From NCBI GenBank assembly GCA_020831965.1, contig JAFIFP010000002.1, positions 38,001 to 102,000 of the forward strand: DNA of 64,000 bases, written 5' to 3'. The notes under the pieces were generated by a model. It ran no database searches and had not been told where the DNA came from. It saw nothing but the letters and a program-made list of their open reading frames with translations. The translations under genes and the position numbers were made by a program. Source of the stretch: Idiomarina sp. (GTDB lineage Bacteria; Pseudomonadota; Gammaproteobacteria; Enterobacterales; Alteromonadaceae). The stretch's first letter is position 1. Each line of letters opens with the position of its first letter. Shown in pieces: positions 20,409 through 29,630 of the stretch.

Positions 20409-21122
20409 CTAGTTACCTGTGCGAGTGTAAGGCCGCAAATCGACGGCAGGCTCGATATCTCCGGCTCCGTGCTCAGGGATCATGGCAGGTTCCGAATCAG
20501 GTTCTGCATAGCTTAATCGAGCGTGCTTTTGTGTCTGGTGGTACCCATCTAATCCAGACACTGCGACCAGTCCGAGAGCCTCAATATCCAAGTAGCCGTC
20601 TGGCAGGAGTGCATCACCTCGAATATGCAGCCAGTCAATTTCACCGATTACGAACTCGGTGCCATTGTGTCGAATCGGTAGAATATCAACGAGCTTCAAC
20701 CCCATTGAAAGTGGCGATTCTGCGACGGCTGGTGCGGCAAACTCGTCGGTCCAATGAGGTGTTAAGCCCACAGCTGAAAACTCGGAAGTATCAGCCGGAT
20801 AACTTGCAGCTGTTTGGTGTGCCTGAGTAAATATCTTGTCGGTGACTGCGTTCACGGTCCAGACTTGGGTTTCGCGGATATTATTGAGTGTATCTCTGCG
20901 CACTGTGGCAGGTCGCATGACCATGCCTAATAGTGGTGGTGAAGCGCCGAGATGAACGACTGAACTCACAATAGCGACATTGGGTTCATGGCGTGAGTTG
21001 GCCGTACCAATCAAGTTTGCACTCTTAAAGCCCGATAAGCTATTGACCAGTCGGGCGCGATAGCGACTCGGGAGGTTATTTAGGTCGTTTTGGGTGAACC
21101 AATACATGGCATTAGTACTCAA
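20409..21122 (-). CDS. Flavin reductase-like FMN-binding split-barrel protein
   Basis: This 237-residue soluble protein matches the flavin-reductase-like domain, which binds FMN and often reduces free flavin with NAD(P)H. The N-terminal half contains FKSANLIGTANSRHEPNVAI and PPLLGMVMRPATVRRDT, positions that normally hold the FMN phosphate and ring. It is the first gene of an operon with two cryptochrome/photolyase genes, from which one may infer a supply of reduced flavin. No other domain is seen. Confidence 0.85.
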   Translation of the reverse strand: MSTNAMYWFTQNDLNNLPSRYRARLVNSLSGFKSANLIGTANSRHEPNVAIVSSVVHLGASPPLLGMVMRPATVRRDTLNNIRETQVWTVNAVTDKIFTQAHQTAASYPADTSEFSAVGLTPHWTDEFAAPAVAESPLSMGLKLVDILPIRHNGTEFVIGEIDWLHIRGDALLPDGYLDIEALGLVAVSGLDGYHQTQKHARLSYAEPDSEPAMIPEHGAGDIEPAVDLRPYTRTGN

Positions 21123-21230
21123 GAATTTACATTACCCTAAGTACAGAATTTCCCACACTTCAGTTCACTTTCAGGTTTAGTTTTTTGGTGGGGCGCCGAT
21201 AGGAATATAGAGATAAATTTAGGAGTGGTT

Positions 21231-21830
21231 ATGAAGCAACGAATCGGTTGGCTTATCATTCTCAGCGCCCTCTGCGTGAGCCATGCGCATGCAAATGAGG
21301 AACGAACCTACTGGGGTAGTCCTGCGTTGGGTGAGCCGAACGCATGGCAGTCACATCGGATGGCAGTCGAAGATTATGCGCAAAGTCTGGCTCTCGAGTT
21401 GGTGAGTCAACTGCGCTCTCAGGTGCTCAAGGGGCAAGTTGCGGTGACTGTACCGACCCAGCTGCATGGCGATGTGATGGAACGCCGTTGGTTTGGTGAG
21501 CAGTATGCGCAAGCGCTGCAGCAACAGCTGGTACGGCACCAACTACCCGTGGTTGATCTGAAGCTTAGTCAGCGTATTCGTATCACGCGCTTTGGTGAAG
21601 TGGCTCTAAGTCGCAATGCGCGCGAACTTCGTCAGGAGGGCGTGCAGTATGTCGTGGTAGGTCAATGGATAGCACGAGACTATGGGTTGCAGTTGAACAT
21701 GCGGTTAGTGCGCGCTAGTGATCAGCAAATTCTCGCGAGTGCGAGTCAGATTATTCCGGAAGCGATTTTTTCCCGTTCCTTTCCGACCGCTCTGATTTGG
21801 AACGTCGACAACGCTCAGAGCAGTATTTAA
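21231..21830 (+). CDS. FlgO-family outer-membrane protein
   Basis: The 199-residue product has a signal peptide (cleavage near HAHA-NE, residue 22) and a FlgO-like domain, seen in VQYVVVGQWIARDYGLQLNMRLV and the following ASDQQIL. FlgO in Vibrio is an outer-membrane protein that supports flagellar stability. No flagellar genes are near, so this may be a paralogue with another job. The start is ATG at 21231, five bases after AGGAG; an in-frame GTG at 21225 overlaps that site and is less likely. It interrupts the photolyase cluster on the other strand. Confidence 0.75.
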   Translation: MKQRIGWLIILSALCVSHAHANEERTYWGSPALGEPNAWQSHRMAVEDYAQSLALELVSQLRSQVLKGQVAVTVPTQLHGDVMERRWFGEQYAQALQQQLVRHQLPVVDLKLSQRIRITRFGEVALSRNARELRQEGVQYVVVGQWIARDYGLQLNMRLVRASDQQILASASQIIPEAIFSRSFPTALIWNVDNAQSSI

Positions 21831-21920
21831 CCTCATCCCAGTCGCGCGCCCATTTTTTTCGCCAACTAAAAGGGCGCGCACAAATAACGCAAATTTTTTC
21901 AGGTAAATCCCCTTTCTTCC

Positions 21921-23363
21921 TCATAAGTTCGGTCCCACGCGTTCGACGTGTCTTTCAAGAATATCGTGCTTGTAGGCTTTCACTTCTGCAGATGCTTTCC
22001 ACGACCACAAATGATCACGAGCGCGACGCCCTGACTCAGCGAGGTCAACAATGGGGGTAGGGTAATCGCGCCCAATGACGCATTCATACTCGATTTGGTA
22101 AATCGGCGGGGTTAGCCAAGGCTCGTGGATATACTCAGCAGGGTAATGCTTGAGCTCAGGAACCCAGGTGCGAATAAAGCTACCATCTGGATCATGTTCT
22201 TGAGACTGCTTTACGGGGTTATACATGCGTATGGTATTCATGCTGGTCACCCCAGCTTGCATTTGCAGCTGGGGATAATGAATGCCGGGTTCGAAATCGA
22301 GAAACAGTCGGCCAAGATGCTTCGCGCCATAACGCCAGTCAAGCCACAGGTGATGAGTCAGCATGCTCACGAGCATGGCGCGCATGCGAAAATTGATGTA
22401 ACCAGTTTTTTGCAAGCAACGCATGCAGGCGTCGACTAACGGAAAACCAGTTTTACCGCGCATCCATGCACTTAAGTGATCGAGTTCACCATCTCGGTGT
22501 AGCTGAAGATAAGCAGGATTCAATGGGCGGTATTCAAGAAATGAGTCCATTTCGAATTTTTGAATGAAATGGCAATGCCAGCGAAGTCTTGAGGCCATCG
22601 CCTGCATCGGTTTCTTCCAACCGGACTCTCGCTGCTTGGCTTTTACGGCCTGGTAGACCTGCTTGACGCTCAAGTTACCAAACGCTAAATAAGGCGAAAG
22701 ACGAGAACACGACACTCGACTTGGCCCCGGCTTAGAGATATGGAAATGGTAGTTTTTACCGCGTTCATTGAGAAAGCCGCGCAACCATTTGTGTGCGGAA
22801 AGCTCGCCGCCATGTTGGTATGATGAAATCGGCGCCTGCCAGGCTGGCGCAGGCGCGAATGGCAAACTGAGATCGGCGCTAACGAAACTCTCAAACATGG
22901 GCTCTGCCTGTGGGCCATGCATGTATTGATACCAAAGTTTTCGCCAGCCTTGTCGGTTCGACAAGCCGCGGATTACACCATTGTTTTGATATTCATGCCA
23001 AGTCACGTTCTGCGCTTTGCACCAGCGTGCAACCGCTTTGTCTCGTGCAAAGGTGAGCGCGATACCGGTTTCTTGGTAGCTGTGAATTTGACGAATGCCA
23101 TGCTCATGGTGCAGCTGCTGAAGTATCTCAATGGCTTCACCAGCAACCACTTGAATTTGAGCGGTGGCTGGCAGCTGCCGATTAAGTTGCTCGATGCTTT
23201 GCCACCAGAAGCGCCAATGATGTTCACCATAGCGAGGGTCTGCAGCGAGCGAGGGTTCATAGATTGCGAGCAATAAAGTTGGGTGCCCCGTTCGGCACAG
23301 ATGGGCGAAAGGCTCATGATCATAGAGTCTTAAGTCGCGTTTAAACCACAAAACATCAATCAT
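21921..23363 (-). CDS. Cryptochrome / deoxyribodipyrimidine photolyase family protein
   Basis: This 480-residue protein has an N-terminal antenna domain ([20 protein letters not shown]) and a C-terminal FAD-binding domain. The latter includes [40 protein letters not shown] and [19 protein letters not shown]. The flavin loop reads [15 protein letters not shown] and lacks the usual NNGGWQW of classical CPD photolyases, so it belongs to a distinct cryptochrome-like clade common in marine gammaproteobacteria. Whether it repairs DNA or signals is open. It is divergent from rsuA with a 44-base gap. Confidence 0.88.
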   Translation of the reverse strand: MIDVLWFKRDLRLYDHEPFAHLCRTGHPTLLLAIYEPSLAADPRYGEHHWRFWWQSIEQLNRQLPATAQIQVVAGEAIEILQQLHHEHGIRQIHSYQETGIALTFARDKAVARWCKAQNVTWHEYQNNGVIRGLSNRQGWRKLWYQYMHGPQAEPMFESFVSADLSLPFAPAPAWQAPISSYQHGGELSAHKWLRGFLNERGKNYHFHISKPGPSRVSCSRLSPYLAFGNLSVKQVYQAVKAKQRESGWKKPMQAMASRLRWHCHFIQKFEMDSFLEYRPLNPAYLQLHRDGELDHLSAWMRGKTGFPLVDACMRCLQKTGYINFRMRAMLVSMLTHHLWLDWRYGAKHLGRLFLDFEPGIHYPQLQMQAGVTSMNTIRMYNPVKQSQEHDPDGSFIRTWVPELKHYPAEYIHEPWLTPPIYQIEYECVIGRDYPTPIVDLAESGRRARDHLWSWKASAEVKAYKHDILERHVERVGPNL

Positions 23364-23407
23364 GGGTTAGAATACGCGTTATTGACTTAAACAGATTCAG
23401 GACAGCT

Positions 23408-24097
23408 ATGCGCTTAGATCGCTTTTTATCAGAAACCACGGGAATGAGTCGCAAAGAAGCGACGAAGACATTGCATCGCAGTGAGGTCACTGTAAATGGT
23501 GACGTCGCGAAGAAAGGCGTGCAGCAAATCAGTGACGATTCCGTCGTTATTTGGAACGGTGTCCAACTTAAGTTGATGGGCCCAACCTACTTAATGATGC
23601 ATAAACCAACGGGTTCGGTGTGCGCCAATGATGACCCTAATCACATGACTATCTTCGCCTATTTAGATATCCCAAATCCGGACAAGTTGCACACGGTAGG
23701 GCGTTTGGACGTAGATACTTCAGGTCTCCTGTTAATCACAAACGATGGACAATGGTCTCATCGAATTACGTCACCGAAGCACAAATGCACTAAGGTTTAC
23801 CGTGCTTGGTTAGCGGATCCAGTTGACGAGGCCGATGTAAAGTTATTCGCCGAAGGTATTCAACTGCGAGGGGAAGCGACCTTGACGGAGCCTGCGAAAT
23901 TAGAAATCGTCGGTGAGAAAGAGGCTTTGGTTTACATTACTGAAGGGCGTTATCATCAAGTGCGTCGGATGTTCGCAGCCTGCGGGAACAAAGTGGAATC
24001 ACTCCATCGTGAACAAGTCGGTGAGCTAGCGCTAGATCCAGATTTAGCGCCCGGTGAGGCCCGAGCGCTGACAGCCGAAGAAGTTGCGCTGTTCTAG
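23408..24097 (+). CDS. rsuA: 16S rRNA pseudouridine(516) synthase RsuA
   Basis: RsuA converts U516 of 16S rRNA to pseudouridine. The 229-residue product has an N-terminal S4 RNA-binding domain (MRLDRFLSETTGMSRKEA) and the catalytic domain with aspartate in VGRLDVDTSGLLLITNDG. The C-terminal ITEGRYHQVRRMFAACGN is typical of RsuA/RluB-type enzymes. The length fits RsuA better than the longer RluB, RluE or RluF. It is convergent with the dgt gene. Confidence 0.9.
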   Translation: MRLDRFLSETTGMSRKEATKTLHRSEVTVNGDVAKKGVQQISDDSVVIWNGVQLKLMGPTYLMMHKPTGSVCANDDPNHMTIFAYLDIPNPDKLHTVGRLDVDTSGLLLITNDGQWSHRITSPKHKCTKVYRAWLADPVDEADVKLFAEGIQLRGEATLTEPAKLEIVGEKEALVYITEGRYHQVRRMFAACGNKVESLHREQVGELALDPDLAPGEARALTAEEVALF

Positions 24098-24112
24098 GTT
24101 ACTTAATATCTG

Positions 24113-25408
24113 CTAGCTAAAACCAAACATACGGCGATACATATGGCCGGCGTAATCGTCGGTCATTCCTGCAATGTAATCACATAACACCCGGTCTGCC
24201 CCAACTTGTCCTTCGGCTGCATATGCCGCTTCCCAGCGCATCTTGGAGTTGTGTGGAAGTAGACGCGTCGGTTCCGCATGAAACGCACTGAAGAGTTGCA
24301 GGAGCATATTCTGGCTCCGGTAACGTAACTGCTGAATTTCAGGTTTATGGATAACGAACTCAAACACCACAGATTTCAAAGTGTTCAATAGCTGACGTTG
24401 AGCCTCTGGAAGCACTGCGTTGTAGCGAATGAGCGGTTCATCTGCAGCAGGCAATACTTCGGCCACTGTAACTGTTGTCACGAAAACATTTACGAATGCG
24501 CCAATGGCGTTTTTGCGCAGGTGATGCTCAGTTGAGAAAAGCTGTTCACCGAGTTTGGTGACTAAAGTTTGTAACGTCTCGGGAAGAGATGCGATGCGGG
24601 GAGTCATAAACTCGAGCCAATTGAGCTTCGTCATGGTACCCGTGACTACGGCATCTTCTAAGTCATGAACGCCATAAGCGATATCATCTGCGAGCTCCAT
24701 GAGTGATGCATCGAAGGACTTATAGCGAGATTTCTGATAGGGCGACTCTGGCAACGAATCAACCGCTTGGAATAACTCGCGGTCAGTATCAGACAGAGGG
24801 GAAAGTACCCAATCCAGTAGATCTGCGTCAGCGGCGTACAGCGCTTTTGCGGGTTTCCAGGGAGCCAAACTCAGTGGATTGACTGTGGTGTCGATTTGAG
24901 GAAAGTCTGGCATTAAGACCGGATACTTCAGCAGCCCCAGTAGAGTGCGGCGAGTGAGATCCATGCCATGATCCTGATGATAGGACTCTAACCGTCCGAC
25001 AATACGGAATGTCTGGCCATTTCCTTCAAATCCACCAGCTTGCAGCATTTTATAATTCAATGCAGTTTCACCACCATGACCAAAAGGCGGGTGACCAATG
25101 TCATGGGCGAGGCATAATGCCTCCATCAGGTTCTCGTCGGGGAGTAAGCTGCGGGCCAAGTCCGTGCCACTATGAGCGATTTGATTAATTAAGGACGCAC
25201 CAATTTGAGCAGCCTCTAGAGAGTGAGTGAGACGTGTTCGGTAAAAATCATTCTCTCCCACGTTCATGATTTGAGTCTTAGACTGCAAACGTCGAAAGGC
25301 GGCGGAGTGAAGAATTCGAGCGCGGTCACGTTGCCATGGATTGCGTAAGTCCCCCGGGCGAGCTGGTGCTGCATTCGAGCGCCTTTGGGTCCAGTGAGCA
25401 GTCATCAA
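24113..25408 (-). CDS. dgt: Deoxyguanosinetriphosphate triphosphohydrolase-like protein
   Basis: Dgt-family HD hydrolases cleave dNTPs to nucleoside and triphosphate, shaping nucleotide pools and phage resistance. The 431-residue product has HD residues in RTRLTHSLEAAQIG and in CLAHDIGHPPFGHGGE, plus ELADDIAYGVHDLEDAV, all typical. The N-terminal RNPWQRDRARILHSAAFRRL is the family start. The length matches the shorter dGTPase-like group found in many proteobacteria, in which substrate choice among dNTPs varies. Confidence 0.9.
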   Translation of the reverse strand: MMTAHWTQRRSNAAPARPGDLRNPWQRDRARILHSAAFRRLQSKTQIMNVGENDFYRTRLTHSLEAAQIGASLINQIAHSGTDLARSLLPDENLMEALCLAHDIGHPPFGHGGETALNYKMLQAGGFEGNGQTFRIVGRLESYHQDHGMDLTRRTLLGLLKYPVLMPDFPQIDTTVNPLSLAPWKPAKALYAADADLLDWVLSPLSDTDRELFQAVDSLPESPYQKSRYKSFDASLMELADDIAYGVHDLEDAVVTGTMTKLNWLEFMTPRIASLPETLQTLVTKLGEQLFSTEHHLRKNAIGAFVNVFVTTVTVAEVLPAADEPLIRYNAVLPEAQRQLLNTLKSVVFEFVIHKPEIQQLRYRSQNMLLQLFSAFHAEPTRLLPHNSKMRWEAAYAAEGQVGADRVLCDYIAGMTDDYAGHMYRRMFGFS

Positions 25409-25501
25409 ATACTTCCTTGGAGTTGTCGTATAACCTTTATATGGTACGTGCTAATTGTGACAATTTGAATAACTTAGCAGCCGAATGGCAGGGGTAATAA
25501 C

Positions 25502-25972
25502 CTAGGAGTGGTCGATTACTTTTTTCATAATCCAGCGCCGTTCGCCTGGTCCAAGATAGTCAGGGGCATCCTGTTCGAGTTTGAAGCCTAAATTTAAATA
25601 GAGATTCTTTGCAGCTTCATTATCGGGCGCAACGCTGAGCCAACAAACTTTGATCTGTCGAGACCGCAGTGATAAGAGGCTTTGTTCAAGTAAAAGTCGT
25701 GCGATACCTTGTCCGCGGGCGGCGTGGGACGTCAACAGTGACATTAACCATACTGCGTCGTGACTCGCCGCTGGAGCGAATAGTAAGTAACCGAGGAGCG
25801 CTTGGTCGGCTTCGGCAATCCAAATCGCTTGATCCCATTGCTGAACGGCTTGGGCAAAGAAGAACGAGGGGTAGCTGTCTTGTGCATAGGTTGCACGTTC
25901 GAGCTCGGCGAGCGCCGGCGCATCGGCCGGCGTCGCGAGTCGAATTTGTAAATTACTGGCGGATACCTTCAA
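25502..25972 (-). CDS. GNAT-family N-acetyltransferase
   Basis: The 156-residue product has a single GNAT domain. The acetyl-CoA loop is seen as SHAARGQGIARLLLEQ and the C-terminal LSVAPDNEAAKNLYLNLGFK is typical. The arrangement resembles RimI-like enzymes, but the target cannot be named. The apparent start is TTG at 25972, inside the last 20 bases of yceI, with no better in-frame start nearby, so translation is probably coupled to yceI. Confidence 0.85.
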   Translation of the reverse strand: MKVSASNLQIRLATPADAPALAELERATYAQDSYPSFFFAQAVQQWDQAIWIAEADQALLGYLLFAPAASHDAVWLMSLLTSHAARGQGIARLLLEQSLLSLRSRQIKVCWLSVAPDNEAAKNLYLNLGFKLEQDAPDYLGPGERRWIMKKVIDHS

Positions 25973-26543
25973 TGTGCAGGTCCATATAGACGGTCTCTGC
26001 AGCAGGACCTAAGTTAAAGTTCATACCAAATTCTGGCAGATTTAACTCGGTGGTACCAGTAAATCCAACGCGGTATCCACCCCAAGGATCTTCACCTTCA
26101 CCGTATTTAGTCACCGCAATTGCGATTGGACGTGTGTTACCGAATAACGTGAGCTCACCGTTCAAGGTTGCGGTGCCATCACCATTGTCTTCGTATGACG
26201 TACTTACGAAACGTGCTTCGCTGTAACGACGAACATTCAAGTAGTCGCTGCCGCGCACATGGCGATCACGTTCTGCGTGATTAGAGTCAAGCGAAGCCGT
26301 GTTCACTAACACTTCAATGGTGCTAGCGTTCGGGTTTTCTGAGTCGTAAGTGAATTGGCCGGTGAACTCGTTGAAACGACCCACAACGTAGCTAAAGCCT
26401 AAATGGTCGATACGGAAATTGATTGAGGCGTGAGCGCCTTGTGTATCAATGACGTAGTTGGCTGCTTGGGCCGTTGGGCTAGACATTACGCCAGCGGCTA
26501 GCAAGGTCGATAACGCGAGACCTGACAAAGTAAAAGATTTCAT
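25953..26543 (-). CDS. yceI: YceI-family periplasmic lipid-binding protein
   Basis: YceI proteins are periplasmic beta barrels that bind polyisoprenoids such as ubiquinone. The 196-residue product has a clear signal peptide with cleavage after AQA (residue 27). The family core appears in GAHASINFRIDHLGFSYVVGR and in GELTLFGNTRPIAIAV. It follows the cytochrome b561 gene by 3 bases, the same yceJ-yceI pairing known from E. coli, which suggests a shared quinone-related job. Confidence 0.93.
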   Translation of the reverse strand: MKSFTLSGLALSTLLAAGVMSSPTAQAANYVIDTQGAHASINFRIDHLGFSYVVGRFNEFTGQFTYDSENPNASTIEVLVNTASLDSNHAERDRHVRGSDYLNVRRYSEARFVSTSYEDNGDGTATLNGELTLFGNTRPIAIAVTKYGEGEDPWGGYRVGFTGTTELNLPEFGMNFNLGPAAETVYMDLHIEGIRQ

Positions 26544-26546
26544 AAT

Positions 26547-27116
26547 TTATGCTCCTGTTTTCATGCCAAACATGCGAGTGAGTGTTGCGTCTTTATTTAT
26601 AAAGTGGTGCTTCAGTGCTGCCGCCATATGCAGTGCAACGAGCACTATCATGGTGGTTGCAGCGTAAAAGTGGACATTACCCCAGAGCTCTTCCTGCCGC
26701 GTTGCAAGTGCGGGGATGGCTGGAATGCTGAACCAGCCGAAAACATCGACGCTGCGCCCGTCAGCGGTGGTAATGAGGTAACCACTCGCCACAACGACAG
26801 CAATGAGTCCGTAGAGGACTGCATGGACAATATGACCCACCATGCGTTCCCAAGGTTTGGGGCTCAGCGGGACGGGTCGTGGATTGAACAAGCGCCACGT
26901 CAACCTGAGTGCCCAAGCAAAAGCTACCAGCACGCCGATGCTGCGGTGAAGATCGGGGTAAATACGATAGCCAGGGTCATAGTAGCCCAGCGATACAATG
27001 TACAAACCAAAGGGATACATACCAATAATGGTTAACGCCATCAGCCAATGAAAAGCAATACTGACCCAGCCATAGTGCGTAGTTGTGTTCTTCAGTTGTG
27101 TGACCGTCGTTGCCAT
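26547..27116 (-). CDS. yceJ: Cytochrome b561-family protein (YceJ/CybB-like)
   Basis: The 189-residue product is a four-helix inner-membrane cytochrome b. Candidate haem ligands are histidines in SIAFHWLMAL, PDLHRSIGVL, HIVHAVLYGL and in NVHFYAATTM or ALHMAAALKHH. Such proteins move electrons between quinones and periplasmic partners. The frame is open upstream to 27287, but ATG at 27116 is chosen because AGGA lies 6 bases before it and the family begins there. The gene is paired with yceI and divergent from a LysR regulator that may control it. Confidence 0.88.
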   Translation of the reverse strand: MATTVTQLKNTTTHYGWVSIAFHWLMALTIIGMYPFGLYIVSLGYYDPGYRIYPDLHRSIGVLVAFAWALRLTWRLFNPRPVPLSPKPWERMVGHIVHAVLYGLIAVVVASGYLITTADGRSVDVFGWFSIPAIPALATRQEELWGNVHFYAATTMIVLVALHMAAALKHHFINKDATLTRMFGMKTGA

Positions 27117-27172
27117 GAGGATTCCTATCCGGTGCTCTGTAAACTCCACTCTAACACTGACAGCATATGAAA

Positions 27173-27193
27173 CATTGGTGTATGCTTCCAATG
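27173..27193. promoter_or_regulatory. Candidate LysR-type operator between yceJ and the LysR gene
   Basis: The 6-bp inverted repeat CATTGG-N9-CCAATG lies in the 96-base gap between the divergent yceJ and lysR-type genes, centred about 30 bases before the regulator start. Its size and position fit a LysR-family site, but this is by eye only. Confidence 0.4.
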
Positions 27194-27212
27194 CATTTAT
27201 TACATAGCGGGT

Positions 27213-28160
27213 ATGCATAAGGTGGAATTGAGAAAACTCGACATGAATCTGCTGCTCATTTTGCACACGCTGATACGAGAACGTCATGTGTCTCGATCAG
27301 CTGCGGCGCTTGATATGAGCCAGCCAGCAATGAGCCGCGCTTTACAACGATTACGTGAAAGTCTTGGTGATCCGATTTTGGTGCGCACGCAAAGCGGCTA
27401 TGACTTAAGTTCCCGTGCAAGAACGATGGCGCCTGAACTGGCTGCTATTTTGCGATCTCTTGAACAACTTGTTGCGCCACCTTATTTTGCGCCAGAATTG
27501 GATGATGGTCTGATTCGTATTACAGGCCTCGACCTTGAACTTGGAATTTATCTTCCAGAACTGTTTAAGCGCATGCGCGTGTTGGCACCTAATATGCGAC
27601 TCGAAACTGTGCGCCAAGAAGATGATAGCTTTCCCATGTTGGAAAGGGATGAAGTACATTTCAGCTTGAGTGGCTTGGCTCCTTTGAGTGCGGAGAGTCA
27701 TCTGCACCGCCGTGTCTTAGACGAGATGCCTACCGTCTGTTTAATGGCAGCAGAACACCCCTTGGCAGAGCGCACATTCACATCCGCAGAGTACGCACAA
27801 GCACCTCATGGATTGGTCTCCATCACAGGCAAAGGACCGGGGACTATGGATCAGGTTTTGGCGGAACATGGATTAAGCAGAACCGTTGCGTTGCGACTCT
27901 CAGGCTTCACCTCAGTGGGAGATTTTTGCGAAGGCTCAGATTTGTTATTTACACTGCCTTTGCGGCTTGCCGAGCGAATTGCTGCTGGGCGTAACTTGGT
28001 GATCCGAGAGTTGCCTTATGAGTTAAAAAGACCGCCTGTGTGCTTCTACTTGTACTGGCATGAGCGGTATCATCAGGATCCGCGAATGCAGTGGTTCCGT
28101 GAACAATTTATTCTGAGCACACGAGCATCTGAGTCGCATCATCTCTTGCATAAGGACTAG
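27213..28160 (+). CDS. LysR-family transcriptional regulator
   Basis: The 315-residue product has a winged helix-turn-helix domain at residues about 8-66 (HVSRSAAALDMSQPAMSRAL) and a periplasmic-binding-like effector domain. Its sequence is closest in style to the NodD/LeuO/YidZ group that begins LRKLDMNLLL. The start may be ATG 27213 or the in-frame TTG at 27228, which has AAGG a few bases upstream. It probably controls the divergent yceJ-yceI pair, the downstream antiporter gene, or both. The effector is unknown. Confidence 0.9.
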   Translation: MHKVELRKLDMNLLLILHTLIRERHVSRSAAALDMSQPAMSRALQRLRESLGDPILVRTQSGYDLSSRARTMAPELAAILRSLEQLVAPPYFAPELDDGLIRITGLDLELGIYLPELFKRMRVLAPNMRLETVRQEDDSFPMLERDEVHFSLSGLAPLSAESHLHRRVLDEMPTVCLMAAEHPLAERTFTSAEYAQAPHGLVSITGKGPGTMDQVLAEHGLSRTVALRLSGFTSVGDFCEGSDLLFTLPLRLAERIAAGRNLVIRELPYELKRPPVCFYLYWHERYHQDPRMQWFREQFILSTRASESHHLLHKD

Positions 28161-28166
28161 GAAGAT

Positions 28167-29159
28167 ATGTTGTTACCCTTTTTGGCGATTGTTTTTGGAC
28201 TCATAGTCTTGGTTTGGAGTGCCGATAAATTTGTTGAGGGAGCTGCGGCGACATCTCGTTCCCTCGGCGTTTCACCATTGTTTATTGGCATGATAGTCAT
28301 CGGCTTCGGTACCTCTGCGCCAGAGATGGTGGTCTCTGCTTTCGCTGCATCGCAAGGCAACCCGGGGCTAGCGCTCGGCAACGCTTATGGTTCAAACATC
28401 GCCAACATCGCGCTAGTACTGGGTCTAACCGCTTTGTTGATGCCCATGACAGTGCAATCGCAGGTGCTCCGACGAGAGCTTCCTATCCTACTTGGCGCCA
28501 CTTTATTGGCGGGCTGGCAATTGCATAATGGTGTGATTACGCGCTTGGACGCGGTTGTCCTATTCGGTGCGTTTTTCGCTTTCTTGGTTTGGTCATTGAA
28601 GCAGTCACGAGAGGGGGCCGGAAGTGATACTCTGGCGGCGGAAACGGATGCCGAGTTAGCGAGCCATGAAGCGATGACGGTGCGCCAATCAACTTTTTGG
28701 TTGGCTATTGGCTTGCTCTTCCTCATAGCCAGTTCACGGCTACTCGTATGGGGCGCTGTGGAGTTTGCCATGGCGCTGGGCGTAGACGAGTTGATTATCG
28801 GACTTACCATAGTCGCGCTCGGTACATCTCTGCCTGAGTTAGCCGCTGCATTGGTCGCAATTCGCAAGAAAGAGAATGATTTAGCACTCGGTAACTTATT
28901 AGGATCAAACTTATTTAATACATTAGCCGTAGTGGGGATTGCGGCGGCAATTGAGCCAATCTCCTTGTCGGGTGACATACTTACGCGCGACTGGGCATTG
29001 ATGTTGGTGCTCACGCTCATGCTCTTCGTTTTCGCTTGGCGCCCTAAGTCATGGCAACCTAAGCGTTTGGGTCGGATTAACCGCTGGGAAGGTGGTATAT
29101 TTGTACTCATCTATTTGGCGTATATGGCATGGCTGGTGCGCTCAGTCATGCTGAATTAA
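28167..29159 (+). CDS. Calcium/sodium antiporter (YrbG-like, CaCA family)
   Basis: This 330-residue inner-membrane protein would exchange sodium and calcium. It has about ten membrane helices in two inverted halves, each with an alpha repeat containing an acidic ion-binding residue: GFGTSAPEMVVSAFAAS in the first half and ALGTSLPELAAALVAIR in the second. The N-terminal WSADKFVEGAAATSR is also typical of YrbG. The gene begins 6 bases after the LysR gene stop and is likely cotranscribed with it. Confidence 0.93.
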   Translation: MLLPFLAIVFGLIVLVWSADKFVEGAAATSRSLGVSPLFIGMIVIGFGTSAPEMVVSAFAASQGNPGLALGNAYGSNIANIALVLGLTALLMPMTVQSQVLRRELPILLGATLLAGWQLHNGVITRLDAVVLFGAFFAFLVWSLKQSREGAGSDTLAAETDAELASHEAMTVRQSTFWLAIGLLFLIASSRLLVWGAVEFAMALGVDELIIGLTIVALGTSLPELAAALVAIRKKENDLALGNLLGSNLFNTLAVVGIAAAIEPISLSGDILTRDWALMLVLTLMLFVFAWRPKSWQPKRLGRINRWEGGIFVLIYLAYMAWLVRSVMLN

Positions 29160-29171
29160 GAGAGGTTACGC

Positions 29172-29612
29172 GTGCAGGAAAGAACAATATTAACCGCCAA
29201 TCGTTTGAGTTGGTTTGGCCTCGTACCTTTTATGGCCCTATCTGTCCTTGGTGCATTCAACGTTGCGCAAGACCTCTTGCTAGGAGCATTTTTGGTATAC
29301 AGTGCGGTGATTCTTTCGTTTCTTGGAGGAATTCATTGGGGACTGATCATGGCCGACAAGTTGGATCGTCCCGACGCGCGACTTATCTTTTGTATGGCGC
29401 CCTCCTTAGTGGGCTGGGCAGCTGTCGCTTGGTTAGCACCGATGGTCGCTTTGTTGGTTTTGGCGGCAGCCTTCTTACTTTGGCTAAACTACGACCTGCG
29501 GCATTTGACTGATTCTTGGTATGAGAAGATGCGGCGACCCATTACTTTTGTTGTGGTGGGAACCCATCTGATTTGGTTCATCGTCATGGCGACAGCAGCT
29601 CGAGCAATTTAA
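29172..29612 (+). CDS. DUF3429 membrane protein
   Basis: The 146-residue product has four to five membrane segments and matches the DUF3429 family by pattern (SAVILSFLGGIHWGLIM and the final WFIVMATA). No function is established for this family. The start is GTG at 29172, with AGAGG seven bases upstream. It follows the antiporter gene after 12 bases and is likely the last gene of that operon. It is convergent with the adenylate cyclase gene. Confidence 0.82.
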   Translation: MQERTILTANRLSWFGLVPFMALSVLGAFNVAQDLLLGAFLVYSAVILSFLGGIHWGLIMADKLDRPDARLIFCMAPSLVGWAAVAWLAPMVALLVLAAAFLLWLNYDLRHLTDSWYEKMRRPITFVVVGTHLIWFIVMATAARAI

Positions 29613-29630
29613 GCAAGAATGTTGCGGGCA

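Noticed and set aside
20381..20830. A 149-codon plus-strand frame over the flavin reductase gene
   Set aside because: It is antisense to an operon gene whose start and spacing are well supported.
21844..21879. GCGCGCCC...GGGCGCGC inverted repeat between the FlgO-like and photolyase genes
   Set aside because: The stem is good but the loop is 20 bases and no T-run follows directly, so I do not call it a terminator.
28385..29110. A 241-codon minus-strand frame inside the Ca/Na antiporter gene
   Set aside because: It is antisense to a clear transporter with conserved motifs; the product has serine- and lysine-rich low-complexity composition with no family pattern.
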